Origin: UBA1081 sp045636025
GTDB taxonomy: Bacteria > Bacillota > Clostridia > Oscillospirales > Acutalibacteraceae
Reading direction: 5' to 3'
Assembly (NCBI GenBank): GCA_045636025.1
Contig: JAZTWP010000055.1
Location: forward strand, 1-32,730
Length of the DNA stretch: 32,730 nucleotides
Both the position numbers and the translations under genes were made by a program. The notes under the pieces are model-generated. The model was not told the origin of the DNA. It made no database searches and worked only from the letters and a program-made list of their open reading frames with translations. Below are positions 1 through 7,731 of the stretch, piece by piece. Within the stretch, counting starts at the first letter, position 1; each line of letters begins with the position of its first letter.

Positions 1-219
1 CATTCAGCTTTCTCAAGAGCATGGGTATCGGTACTTCTTCATATTCCTGTGCATATAATGTGGGCAGGGTTTGATTATGAACATTCAGGCGTTACAATAA
101 TGGAATTTGAAAACTATGAAAACGGCATTACAGCGCCCAAATGTTATTGTTATTCTGATACTTCGCATCTTTATGCAGAAGGAATCGGTTGTGATTTCTT
201 TGAAAGAGTGGAAATGTAA
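1..219 (+). CDS. C-terminal end of a histidine phosphatase family protein (partial)
   Basis: The open frame enters from the left edge and ends at TAA 217-219, giving 72 residues. The visible part begins HSAFSRAW, continues with a short hydrophobic helix, and ends with YSDTSHLY. This fits the tail of the phosphoglycerate-mutase-like histidine phosphatase family, where the second catalytic His is followed by an alpha helix (usually HG..IR.L) and the chain ends with an N-D-T-x-H-L type segment. If so, the first residue in the window is the second catalytic histidine. The N-terminal RHG motif lies outside the window, so substrate and full length are unknown. No clear intrinsic terminator follows; only a weak GAGT/ACTC stem lies near 233-245. 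Confidence 0.6.
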   Translation, partial: HSAFSRAWVSVLLHIPVHIMWAGFDYEHSGVTIMEFENYENGITAPKCYCYSDTSHLYAEGIGCDFFERVEM

Positions 220-244
220 AATTATTATAATTGAGTCAAAACTC

Positions 245-273
245 TTTACACGTTAGTTTCAATATGTTATAAT
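245..273 (+). promoter_or_regulatory. Promoter for the APC permease gene
   Basis: A -35 box TTTACA (245-250) and a -10 box TATAAT (268-273) are separated by 17 bases. They lie about 75 bases upstream of the ATG at 350. The ribosome site AGAGG is at 335-339. Confidence 0.7.
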
Positions 274-349
274 TAATTACATTTCAGATATAAATTCTGT
301 ATATTTTTATCAAAAAATGGTAATTTAACACAGAAGAGGTTGTGATTGA

Positions 350-1750
350 ATGGAAAAATTGACACGTAAGTACGGTCTTATGACAGCAATCTGTATGGTA
401 GTCGGTACTGTTATCGGTTCAGGTGTTTTCTTCAAAGCGCAGAATGTTCTTGCAGCAACAGAAGGAAACATGCCGATGGGTATTGCTGCATGGGTTATCA
501 CAGGTCTTATTATGATTATCTGTTCTGCTCAGTTTGCAGTTATGGCTACAAAATATGAAAAGGTCAACGGTGTTGTTGACTATGCGGAAGCAACATGCGG
601 TAAAAGTTATGCTTATTACCTTGCATGGTTCCTTGTAAACATCTATTATCCCAGTATGACAGGTGTTCTTGCATGGGTTTCTGCAAGATATTTCGGTGAA
701 ATGTTCGGCTGGAGCCTTGTCAGTGCAGAAGTTATGGCACTTGCAGGTTTCTTCCTTATCGCATCATACACAATGAATGCACTTTCACCCAAACTTGCAG
801 GTAAATTCCAGGTAAGTGCAACAGTTATCAAGCTTATTCCCATTTTCCTTATGGCAGTTGTAGGTACTGTTGCAGGTCTGAAAAACGGAACTCTGCCTCA
901 GAATTTCGCAGGTGTTACAGAAGCGATAGGCGGTTCTTCAGGCGGCGGACTCTTTGCAGCTGTTGTTGCAACTGTTTTTGCTTACGAAGGCTGGATTGTT
1001 ACAACATCAATCAATGCAGAACTCAAGAATCCCAAGAAAAATCTTCCCATAGCACTCGTTGCAGGTGCGGCAATCGTTGTGGTTGCTTATGTATTCTATT
1101 ATATCGGTGTTGCAGGCGGTGCATCAAGTCAGGTTCTCATTGAAGAGGGTGCAACAACTGCAATTACAAATGTTTTCGGTTCAGTCGGCGGAACATTGCT
1201 CAATGTTTGTGTTGTTGTCTCTTGTCTTGGTACTCTTAACGGACTTATGGTTGCAGAGTGCAGAGGTATGTATGCAATTGCAGCAAGAAAAGAAGGTCCC
1301 AACCCCGAAATGTTTTCTCAGGTTGACAAGGCAACAAATGTGACATCAAACTCAGCAATCTGGGGTCTTTTCATAAGTTCAGCATGGCTCGTTTTCTTCT
1401 ACGGAGCAAATCTTACTGAAAAAGGCTGGTTCGGTCCGTTCAATTTTGACTCATCAGAGCTTCCCATTGTTACTGTTTATGCAATGTACATTCCCATGAT
1501 GATTATGTGGATGAAGAAAGAAAAAGATCTCGGTGTAATGAAGAGATTCATTCTTCCCGCGCTTTCAATTTTTGCCTGCGGATTCATGGTATTTGCCGCT
1601 TGTTATGCACACGGTTATACTCCTTATATGACAGCTCTTGAGTCAGGCGAATTCAGGTGTCCTGTTATTTTCTATCTTATTGTATTTGCAGTTATTATGG
1701 TTGCAGGTGCCGTACTTAAGAACGGAAAATCAAAAAAGAATAAAAATTGA
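350..1750 (+). CDS. APC superfamily amino acid permease
   Basis: This 466-residue polytopic membrane protein has about 12 hydrophobic segments. The first carries the APC signature G-T-V-I-G-S-G-V-F (residues 19-27), the unwound helix that contacts the substrate alpha-amino and carboxyl groups in this family. Length matches amino acid/polyamine/organocation transporters (450-500 residues). The C-terminus ends in a lysine/asparagine-rich cytoplasmic tail. It is monocistronic, with its own promoter (245-273) and a strong terminator (1764-1800). The substrate cannot be read from sequence. The next operon encodes an M20 peptidase, so import of an amino acid released by peptide hydrolysis is possible, but that is inference. 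Confidence 0.88.
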   Translation: MEKLTRKYGLMTAICMVVGTVIGSGVFFKAQNVLAATEGNMPMGIAAWVITGLIMIICSAQFAVMATKYEKVNGVVDYAEATCGKSYAYYLAWFLVNIYYPSMTGVLAWVSARYFGEMFGWSLVSAEVMALAGFFLIASYTMNALSPKLAGKFQVSATVIKLIPIFLMAVVGTVAGLKNGTLPQNFAGVTEAIGGSSGGGLFAAVVATVFAYEGWIVTTSINAELKNPKKNLPIALVAGAAIVVVAYVFYYIGVAGGASSQVLIEEGATTAITNVFGSVGGTLLNVCVVVSCLGTLNGLMVAECRGMYAIAARKEGPNPEMFSQVDKATNVTSNSAIWGLFISSAWLVFFYGANLTEKGWFGPFNFDSSELPIVTVYAMYIPMMIMWMKKEKDLGVMKRFILPALSIFACGFMVFAACYAHGYTPYMTALESGEFRCPVIFYLIVFAVIMVAGAVLKNGKSKKNKN

Positions 1751-1763
1751 CACAATTAATATA

Positions 1764-1800
1764 AAGAAGCCGTATTTTATACGGCTTCTTTCTTTCTTTA
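1764..1800 (+). terminator. Intrinsic terminator after the APC permease
   Basis: A 12-bp stem (1764-1775 with 1779-1790, AAGAAGCCGTAT) has a very short loop, followed by a pyrimidine-rich TCTTTCTTT tract. It lies 13 bases after the stop codon. Confidence 0.85.
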
Positions 1801-1813
1801 TATTGTTTTTAGG

Positions 1814-1843
1814 TTCCGAATGTGATAATATTGTGCTTATAAT
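1814..1843 (+). promoter_or_regulatory. Probable promoter of the GPH-M20-ygjV operon
   Basis: A perfect TATAAT (1838-1843) lies 21 bases before the ATG at 1865. The best -35 candidate, TTCCGA at 1814-1819 with an 18-base spacer, is poor. The leader would be very short. Confidence 0.45.
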
Positions 1844-1864
1844 AAATTGCGAAAGGGTTTTTTT

Positions 1865-3268
1865 ATGGCAAAGGTTTTACCCAAAAGAAAAATGTACCGT
1901 TATTGCCTTGCTGATATAGCAAAGGGACTTTTCACCGGTATGATAAGTAACTATCTTCTTTATTTTTTCCAGCCCACAGTCAAAAGCGGACTGCCCACAC
2001 TTCTTCCGGAGAACAAACTTCTCGGTTTTGTTACCATTATGGCACTCATAACAGCAATCGGCAAAATTGTTGATGCTGTCACAGACCCTCTTGTTGCATC
2101 ACTTTCTGATAAGTGTACTCACAAGGCAGGCAGAAGAATGCCGTTTATGCGAATTGCGGCAATTCCTTATGCATTGTCAGTGCTTCTCATTTTCTTTGCT
2201 CCGTTCAAAGAAGGCAGCACAGCAAATGCAGTATGGGTCGGATTCTTCCTGATTACATATTACACAGCATACACATTGTTTTTCATTCCCCGTAACGCAC
2301 TTGTGCCCGAAATTATTCCCGATGCAAAAGTCAGAGTCGGTTATTACGGAATCAGCACAGGCTTCTTTATGGGTTCAAGCTCATTTATGTATGCGGCAAC
2401 ACTTTTTGTTGATCTTCTTAAAAAGGCAGGACTTTCACCCCTCTGGGCTTGGAGAAGTGTTTTTGGTGTCTTTGCGGCAATCGGTATAGTATGTCTTCTT
2501 CTGAGTGCTTATGCTTTCAACGAAAAGGATTATGTTGACGGCAATACAAAACCTCAGGAATCAGTGCTGAAATCGTTCGGTCTTGTTCTCAGAAACAAGG
2601 ATTTTGTTATCTTCTCACTCGGTGACCTTTTCAGCTATGTTTCAATGGCATTTTTCCAGACAGCAATGCTCTACTACATCACAATGCTTCTTAATGTGCC
2701 CGAATCACAGTCATTCCTTGTAATGCTTACTGCAATTGTTGTGGCTATCTGTCTTTTCCCCGTGATAATAAAAATCAGCAGAAAGTTCAACAAAAAGATT
2801 CCTCTTATTATTGCAAGTGTTGTGTTTACAATCGTTTTCGGCATCATCTATTTCGGCGACAAGCTTGCAGCTCTTGCTCCCGGTAATGAGCTTTATGTCG
2901 GTCTTGCTGTTGGTGTTATTGTTGCATTCCCCTTTGCGGCAATCAACATTCTTCCTCAGTCTGTTTCATCAGACATCATTCAGTGCGATTGTCTCATTAA
3001 CGGTGTTAACAGAGAAGGTATCTACTCAGCAGTTAAGACATTTATTGAAAAAATCGCTTCAGCCATCGCAATGATGGGTGTTTCAAGTATTCTTGCAATC
3101 GGTGCAGGCGCAGGCGAGTCGGTAGGACTTCTCGGTGTTAAGCTCACCGGTGTTTTTGCAGGCGGATTCAGCCTTGTTTCACTTGTTTTCTTCCTTCTTT
3201 ACAATGATAAAAAGGTTATAGCAAAAATTGAAAAACTCAGAAACGAAAAGGGTGGCAAAGATGAGTAA
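1865..3268 (+). CDS. GPH-family sugar:cation symporter (MFS)
   Basis: This 467-residue MFS transporter belongs to the glycoside-pentoside-hexuronide:cation symporter family (MelB/XynP/GusB-like). The diagnostic segment at residues 67-94 reads KIVDAVTDPLVASLSDKC, then T-H-K-A-G-R-R-M-P-F, matching D-x-x-x-D-P and G-R-R-x-P-F of that family. About 12 membrane segments are visible. The frame can extend to a TTG at 1847, but GAAAGGG (1851-1857) lies 7 bases before ATG 1865, so I place the start there. The gene overlaps the M20 peptidase by 8 bases and is the first gene of a three-gene operon. GPH members carry glycosides or uronides with Na+ or H+; pairing with a peptidase is unusual and leaves the substrate open. 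Confidence 0.85.
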   Translation: MAKVLPKRKMYRYCLADIAKGLFTGMISNYLLYFFQPTVKSGLPTLLPENKLLGFVTIMALITAIGKIVDAVTDPLVASLSDKCTHKAGRRMPFMRIAAIPYALSVLLIFFAPFKEGSTANAVWVGFFLITYYTAYTLFFIPRNALVPEIIPDAKVRVGYYGISTGFFMGSSSFMYAATLFVDLLKKAGLSPLWAWRSVFGVFAAIGIVCLLLSAYAFNEKDYVDGNTKPQESVLKSFGLVLRNKDFVIFSLGDLFSYVSMAFFQTAMLYYITMLLNVPESQSFLVMLTAIVVAICLFPVIIKISRKFNKKIPLIIASVVFTIVFGIIYFGDKLAALAPGNELYVGLAVGVIVAFPFAAINILPQSVSSDIIQCDCLINGVNREGIYSAVKTFIEKIASAIAMMGVSSILAIGAGAGESVGLLGVKLTGVFAGGFSLVSLVFFLLYNDKKVIAKIEKLRNEKGGKDE

Positions 3269-4634
3269 AATTACTCTCGGTAAAGAGTCAGAGCGTAAGA
3301 ATGTTTCTGACGAAACGCTGAAAATATACATTGAAAAGCTTAAAAAGATGATTGACTGCAAAACTGTTTTCACCCGTGACGGTGCAAACAGCGCAGAGTA
3401 TGAAAAGTTCAATAATGTACTTTGCGAATGCTTTCCGAAACTTTGTGAAAAAGCTGAAAAACTCACTTTCGGCACAAACTGTTTTGTTTTTGTGATAAAG
3501 GGTAAAAATGCAAAGAAAAATGTAATGCTTATGTCACATCACGATGTTGTTGACGGTGACAGCGAATGGAAAACAGACCCGTTCTGTGCAATCGAAAAAG
3601 ACGGTGCCCTTTACGGCAGAGGAACAATTGACACAAAAACTCCTCTCTTTGCAGAGCTTCAGGCTGCAGAGGAGCTTATTGCTGAGGGTTATGATTTTGA
3701 CGGAATCAATCTTTACATAGGCTCTTCAGACAATGAAGAAGTCTGCGGTGACGGAATGGTGCTCGCAACTGAATATTTCAAAGAAAAGGGCATTCATTTT
3801 GATGCTGTCTTTGATGAGGGCGGTGCTATCACTCAGGGTATGATTCCCACGGTAACCGCAAAGAGTGCAATGGTTGCCGTGCACGAAAAAAGCCGTCACG
3901 TTTACAGATGCAAAACAACAAAAAACACAAAGGGTCACGGCGGTCTGAATCCCTCAACTGATTCTGCCGTAAACAGACTTTGTGCTTTTATCACAGAAGT
4001 GAATAATACAAAAATATATAAGGGCAAGTTTTATCCCGAAGTGAAAGCAACATTCAAGAGCCACGCACCTTATATGTCTTTCCCGATGAATATGCTTTTC
4101 GGAAATCTTTCTGTTTTTTCTCCCGTGATAAAGAAAGTTATGCTTTCAATTCCCACAGCAGGTGCAATGCTTTCAACAGCAATCACATTCACAACTGTTT
4201 TTGCAGGCTCAAAGGAAGACCCTCAGGTTGGTGCAAAGGAAGCAGAGACAATTATGTTTATCCGCTGTATCCGTGAAGACGATATGCTGAAAGGTTTTGA
4301 AAAAATCAAAAAAATCGCAGAGAAGTATGGTGTTGAAATCGAACAGGTTGAAAGAGATTACTGTCAGCCGTCTTCTTTTGAATCAAGACCTTACAAAATT
4401 CTTGAAGAAGTTATGAATGCAAATTTCCCCGATGTAATCGTAGCACCCTATCTTCTCACAGCAGGCACAGATGCAAGACGATTCACCGATGTGGCAGACA
4501 CAATTCTTCGTTTTGCACCCATTGACCTTGACAAGGTTCAGTTTGCTTCAATTCACAGCGCAAATGAACACATTAAAATTCCCAATGTGGGTCAGTGCGT
4601 ATGTTTCTATAAGGATCTGGTGAAAAAAATATGA
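3261..4634 (+). CDS. M20 family metallopeptidase (carboxypeptidase S-like)
   Basis: A 457-residue zinc-dependent hydrolase of the M20/M25/M40 group. Metal-site motifs appear in order: SHHDVVDG (about 92-99, His94), GRGTIDTK (119-126, Asp124), SSDNEEVCGDG (155-165, Glu159/Glu160), DEGG (185-188), and a late S-I-H-S-A-N-E-H that supplies the last His. The middle part (about residues 195-350) is the lid/dimerisation domain. No signal peptide is present, so it is cytoplasmic. The length and the HHDVV form resemble carboxypeptidase S/aminoacylase-like enzymes that cut short peptides or N-acyl amino acids. The ATG at 3261 lies within the end of the symporter gene (8-base overlap), and the stop overlaps ygjV by 4 bases (ATGA), so translational coupling is likely. 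The true substrate is unknown. Confidence 0.85.
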   Translation: MSKITLGKESERKNVSDETLKIYIEKLKKMIDCKTVFTRDGANSAEYEKFNNVLCECFPKLCEKAEKLTFGTNCFVFVIKGKNAKKNVMLMSHHDVVDGDSEWKTDPFCAIEKDGALYGRGTIDTKTPLFAELQAAEELIAEGYDFDGINLYIGSSDNEEVCGDGMVLATEYFKEKGIHFDAVFDEGGAITQGMIPTVTAKSAMVAVHEKSRHVYRCKTTKNTKGHGGLNPSTDSAVNRLCAFITEVNNTKIYKGKFYPEVKATFKSHAPYMSFPMNMLFGNLSVFSPVIKKVMLSIPTAGAMLSTAITFTTVFAGSKEDPQVGAKEAETIMFIRCIREDDMLKGFEKIKKIAEKYGVEIEQVERDYCQPSSFESRPYKILEEVMNANFPDVIVAPYLLTAGTDARRFTDVADTILRFAPIDLDKVQFASIHSANEHIKIPNVGQCVCFYKDLVKKI

Positions 4635-5149
4635 CACAGGAACAGTTTATATATTATCTTGGCCAGTTTTTCGGTGTTCTGGTAACAATCGGTGTTATTG
4701 TAAATCTTCAGCTGAAAAACAAAAAGCATATGGTTATACTTTCCATTGCTATAAACCTGTTGTCTTCGCTGAATGTACTTTGTCTGTCAGGTTTTACATC
4801 CGGAATGATTATTTGTGCCGTTGCGGTGCTTCAGCTCATATTCCAGTTGTGGCATGATTACAAGGGTACAGAAACAAAAGTGCCTGAAATGATTTTCTTT
4901 ACCGTGCTTTATGTGGGCGGAGGAATAATCGGTTTTGAAAAATGGATTGATATTCTTGCAATTATTGCAGCTGTGCTTTATATGACAGCAATGTTTCAGA
5001 AAAAAGAACAGAGAATCAGAGTCATTCTTCTTGCAAACCTTTCAACCTGGACAATTTATCACGCAATCCTCGGTTCAACATCATTTTTCGCACAGGTTGC
5101 AGGAATAATTTCATCTGTAATTGCTTTGGTAAGATACAGAAAACAATAA
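4631..5149 (+). CDS. YgjV-family inner membrane protein
   Basis: This 172-residue, strongly hydrophobic protein has about six membrane segments. The pattern of N-terminal Q-F-F-G helix, N-x-Q-x-K-N-K near residues 25-31, a central Q-L-I-F-Q-L-W and a C-terminal V-R-Y-R-K matches the YgjV family, whose role is unknown. It overlaps the M20 gene by ATGA (4631-4634) and is the last gene of the operon. Its last sense codons and stop (AAA CAA TAA) lie within the left terminal repeat of the 5141-5340 element, so the present C-terminus was probably set by that element. No classical terminator follows, although the repeat's hairpins could slow polymerase. Confidence 0.7.
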   Translation: MTQEQFIYYLGQFFGVLVTIGVIVNLQLKNKKHMVILSIAINLLSSLNVLCLSGFTSGMIICAVAVLQLIFQLWHDYKGTETKVPEMIFFTVLYVGGGIIGFEKWIDILAIIAAVLYMTAMFQKKEQRIRVILLANLSTWTIYHAILGSTSFFAQVAGIISSVIALVRYRKQ

Positions 5150-5340
5150 TTTATCGGAAATGTTTGAAGAAATTAAAATCGAGCTTGTAGGGGCGTTGAT
5201 CCAACGCCCGATTGTGAGCAAAGCGAACAATAACGGCTTTGCCGTTAATTTTCCTTACGGAAAAGCACTTTCGTGCCGGGCGATGAATCATCGCCCCTAC
5301 GATATATCAATCAATTTCTGCTTAGCTAAATTATTGTTTA
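5141..5340. repeat. MITE-like nested palindromic repeat, copy 1
   Basis: A 200-base non-coding element is bounded by inverted repeats AAACAATAATTTA (5141-5153) and TAAATTATTGTTTA (5327-5340). A second, inner inverted pair is GTAGGGGCG (5187-5195) and CGCCCCTAC (5292-5300). Between these sit small hairpins: GGGCGTTG-atc-CAACGCCC, AACGGC-ttt-GCCGTT, TTTTCC-ttac-GGAAAA, GCAC-tttc-GTGC and GGGCGATG-aat-CATCGCCC. A second copy lies at 32549-32730. No transposase is encoded, so any movement would be in trans. A 69-codon open frame across it is chance. Confidence 0.85.
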
Positions 5341-5370
5341 TTGACATTTCATATTCTTTTTTGTTATAAT
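5341..5370 (+). promoter_or_regulatory. Promoter of the first GH16 gene
   Basis: The -35 box TTGACA (5341-5346) directly abuts the right end of the repeat. TATAAT is at 5365-5370 with an 18-base spacer. AGGAGG (5387-5392) precedes ATG 5401 by 8 bases. Confidence 0.8.
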
Positions 5371-5400
5371 AAAAATAACAAAAAATAGGAGGCAGTTTCT

Positions 5401-6303
5401 ATGTTAGCAAAATTTTTCACAGCATTGGTAACATTCCTTATGGCAATTTCTCCCGCACTTCCTCATCTTTTCGGTCTTCCTGCAATTCCTTCAGGTCAGG
5501 AACTCAATCTTGAAGAAAGATTTGAACTTACTTGGTCAGATGAATTCGAAGGTACAGAACTTGACAGATCAAAATGGGTTACAGAATGGTGGGTAACTGA
5601 ACGTAAGGGCGGTTTCTGGCACGAAGATATGGTTTCTGTTAAAGACGGCAACCTTATTATCACTACAGCATATTTTGATGAACCTCTTGAGAATAAATAT
5701 CTCGACGAATGGGGCGATAAAATCGATTTCGATGAATACAAGCCCGGCTGGTACTCAGCTTGTATCACAACAAACGGCACTTTTGAACAGTGCTACGGCT
5801 ACTATGAAGTAAGCTGTATCCTTCCCAAGTCTGCAGGTATGTGGTCTGCATTCTGGATGATGAATGAAGGCGTTTACAACGTTAACAATTCAGGTCAGGA
5901 CGGTACAGAAGTTGATATCTTTGAATCAATGTACTACAAAGACGTAAAATGGGGCTTCGGCGATGCAGTTATCAGCGGTATCCACTATGACGGTTACGGC
6001 GAAGGTCACAACGGTGACAGCATCGACAAGTGGTATGCAAACAACCCCTATGAAGAGTTCAATACATACGGTCTTGAATGGAACGAAAATGAATACATTT
6101 TCTACATCAACGGTATAGAAACAGGCAGACTCTCAACAGGCGGTGTTTCTCAGAATCCCGAATGGCTTCTTCTCTCTTGTGAAGTTGCAGGTGAAAACGG
6201 TGTAGCTTATGCTGACAGACACGGTGTTGGTCCCATGAGCATGGAACCCGGTGAAACAGCAGAATTCATCGTAGACTATGTAAGAGTTTACCAGTACAAG
6301 TAA
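5401..6303 (+). CDS. Secreted GH16 family glycoside hydrolase
   Basis: A 300-residue protein. Residues 1-25 form a hydrophobic export signal (MLAKFFTALVTFLMAIS...). The GH16 jelly roll starts near residue 41 with F-E-L-T-W-S-D-E-F-E-G. The active-site strand is DGTEVDIFES (168-177): Glu170 is the expected nucleophile, Asp172 the assisting residue and Glu175 the acid/base, in the ExDxxE beta-bulge arrangement seen in laminarinase/agarase-type rather than lichenase-type members. W-S-A-F-W-M-M (148-154) is the usual strand before it. The domain ends with FIVDYVRVYQYK. The enzyme probably cuts internal beta-1,3 or beta-1,4 bonds of an extracellular polysaccharide; the exact glycan cannot be given. 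It is monocistronic, and a clear paralogue lies at 10665-11519. No anchor or carbohydrate-binding module is present. Confidence 0.9.
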   Translation: MLAKFFTALVTFLMAISPALPHLFGLPAIPSGQELNLEERFELTWSDEFEGTELDRSKWVTEWWVTERKGGFWHEDMVSVKDGNLIITTAYFDEPLENKYLDEWGDKIDFDEYKPGWYSACITTNGTFEQCYGYYEVSCILPKSAGMWSAFWMMNEGVYNVNNSGQDGTEVDIFESMYYKDVKWGFGDAVISGIHYDGYGEGHNGDSIDKWYANNPYEEFNTYGLEWNENEYIFYINGIETGRLSTGGVSQNPEWLLLSCEVAGENGVAYADRHGVGPMSMEPGETAEFIVDYVRVYQYK

Positions 6304-6313
6304 TAAAAAATCA

Positions 6314-6345
6314 AGCGGACTGCATTGCAGTCCGCTTTTTATATG
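6314..6345. terminator. Bidirectional terminator between GH16 and the lyase gene
   Basis: A near-perfect palindrome AGCGGACTGCA/TGCAGTCCGCT (6314-6336) is followed by TTTTT on the plus strand and by a T-rich run on the minus strand. It serves the two convergent genes. Confidence 0.85.
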
Positions 6346-6351
6346 GTCTGA

Positions 6352-7620
6352 TTAAAGAAGTCCTTTTCTGAGCATTTCCTGCGCTGCAAGCATAATGCCT
6401 ATTTTACCGCTATGGAAATTGAGTCCGCCCTGCATCCATACTGCAAAAGGCTCACGGAGAGGAGCGTCTGCAGAAAGCTCGATTGATGAGCCTGATGTGA
6501 ATGCGCCTGCCGCCATAATTACCTGACAAGGGTAACCCGGCATATCCCAAGGTTCGGGAGTAACGTATGAATCAATAGGAGATCCTTTCTGAAGTCCCTG
6601 ACAGAAAGCTATCAGATTCTCGCTGTTTTTAAGCTTTATAGCCTGAATGATATCGTGTCTTGTTTCGTCTGAAGATGGAGTTGTTTCAAAACCGAAGCCT
6701 TCAAAGAGTGATGCGGCAAAAACTGCAGTTTTGAGTGCTTCACCAACAACGTGAGGAGCGTGGAAAAGTCCCATAAGAATCTCTCGTGTGCTTTCAAGAG
6801 ATGCGCCCACTTCCTTGCCGAGAGATGGAGTTGTGAGTCTGTATGAGCAAAGTTCAATTGCCTCTTTTGTGCCTGCCATATAGCCGCCGCACTTTGCAAC
6901 ACCGCCGCCGGGATTCTTGATAAGGCTGCCTACGATAAGGTCTGCGCCCACTGCTGTAGGCTCTGTTTTTTCTACAAATTCACCGTAGCAGTTGTCAACC
7001 ATAACGAGAGCGTCTGAATTTGCTCTTACAATTTCTATTGCTTTGCCGATTTCAGCAACAGAAAGACTGTCACGGAGTGTGTAACCTCTGGAACGCTGAA
7101 GATATACAAGTCTGATTTTGTTTTCTTTAACTGCTTTTTCAATTGCTTCGTAATCAAGATGACCGTTTTCATCAAGGTCTGTCTGAAGATATGTTACACC
7201 GAAGTCTGCAAGTGAGCCCTGACCGTTTTTGCCGTCCATACCGATAACGGGACAGATTGTGTCGTAGGGTCTGCCTGTAATGCAGAGCATATTGTCACCG
7301 GGACGAAGAAGTGAGAAAAGTGCAATTCCCAGAGCGTGAGTACCGCAGGCGATACTGTATCTGATTATTGCATCTTCCGCTCCGAAAACATCGGCAACGA
7401 TCTTGTCTGCAAGCTCTCTGCCTGAGTCACCGTAGCCGTAGCCTGTTGAACCCCAGAGCTGAGTTTCGCTGACTCTGTTTTCTATAAAAGCATTGAGCAC
7501 TTTATGCTGATTATACTCTGTCATTTCATCTATTCTTGCAAAAGCGCCCTTTGCTTTTTCAAGAGCAGTTTCTGCAGCAGATGTTATAACAGGACTGAAA
7601 TTAAAAAATTTATTATCCAT
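6352..7620 (-). CDS. PLP-dependent lyase, aluminium-resistance/methionine gamma-lyase family
   Basis: A 422-residue fold-type I PLP enzyme of the family annotated 'aluminium resistance protein' or 'methionine gamma-lyase family protein' (YnbB-like). G-S-T-G-Y-G-Y-G-D-S-G-R (57-68) is typical of this family, as is S-I-A-C-G-T-H-A (89-96) in the cofactor phosphate region. V-M-V-D-N-C-Y-G-E (206-214) supplies the pyridine-binding Asp209, and G-S-L-I-K-N-P-G-G-G (231-240) carries the Schiff-base Lys235. Length fits the family (about 410-425). The frame extends three codons to a GTG at 7629, but GGGTG lies 6 bases before ATG 7620, so I use that start. It is monocistronic, convergent with GH16 and divergent from sfsA. 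It probably cleaves a sulfur amino acid; the metal-resistance name is historical. Confidence 0.85.
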   Translation of the reverse strand: MDNKFFNFSPVITSAAETALEKAKGAFARIDEMTEYNQHKVLNAFIENRVSETQLWGSTGYGYGDSGRELADKIVADVFGAEDAIIRYSIACGTHALGIALFSLLRPGDNMLCITGRPYDTICPVIGMDGKNGQGSLADFGVTYLQTDLDENGHLDYEAIEKAVKENKIRLVYLQRSRGYTLRDSLSVAEIGKAIEIVRANSDALVMVDNCYGEFVEKTEPTAVGADLIVGSLIKNPGGGVAKCGGYMAGTKEAIELCSYRLTTPSLGKEVGASLESTREILMGLFHAPHVVGEALKTAVFAASLFEGFGFETTPSSDETRHDIIQAIKLKNSENLIAFCQGLQKGSPIDSYVTPEPWDMPGYPCQVIMAAGAFTSGSSIELSADAPLREPFAVWMQGGLNFHSGKIGIMLAAQEMLRKGLL

Positions 7621-7674
7621 CTTATTCACCCGTATATATTTTAAGGATATTGCTTCGTGGTGTCAATAGAAAGA

Positions 7675-7703
7675 TTGCACAATAAGAAGTTTTATGCTAC
7701 AAT
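7675..7703 (+). promoter_or_regulatory. Promoter of the sfsA-GH20 operon
   Basis: TTGCAC (7675-7680) and TACAAT (7698-7703) have a 17-base spacer and lie 29 bases before ATG 7732. GAGGTAA (7719-7725) is the ribosome site. Confidence 0.7.
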
Positions 7704-7731
7704 TAAAATATACTTATTGAGGTAACGGTTT

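Noticed and set aside
5160..5369. 69-codon open frame inside the palindromic repeat
   Set aside because: The sequence is explained by hairpins and terminal repeats; the second copy of the element does not keep the frame.
6352..7620. True aluminium-resistance determinant
   Set aside because: The fold and the PLP lysine show a lyase; the resistance name comes from old annotation and there is no metal-related context.
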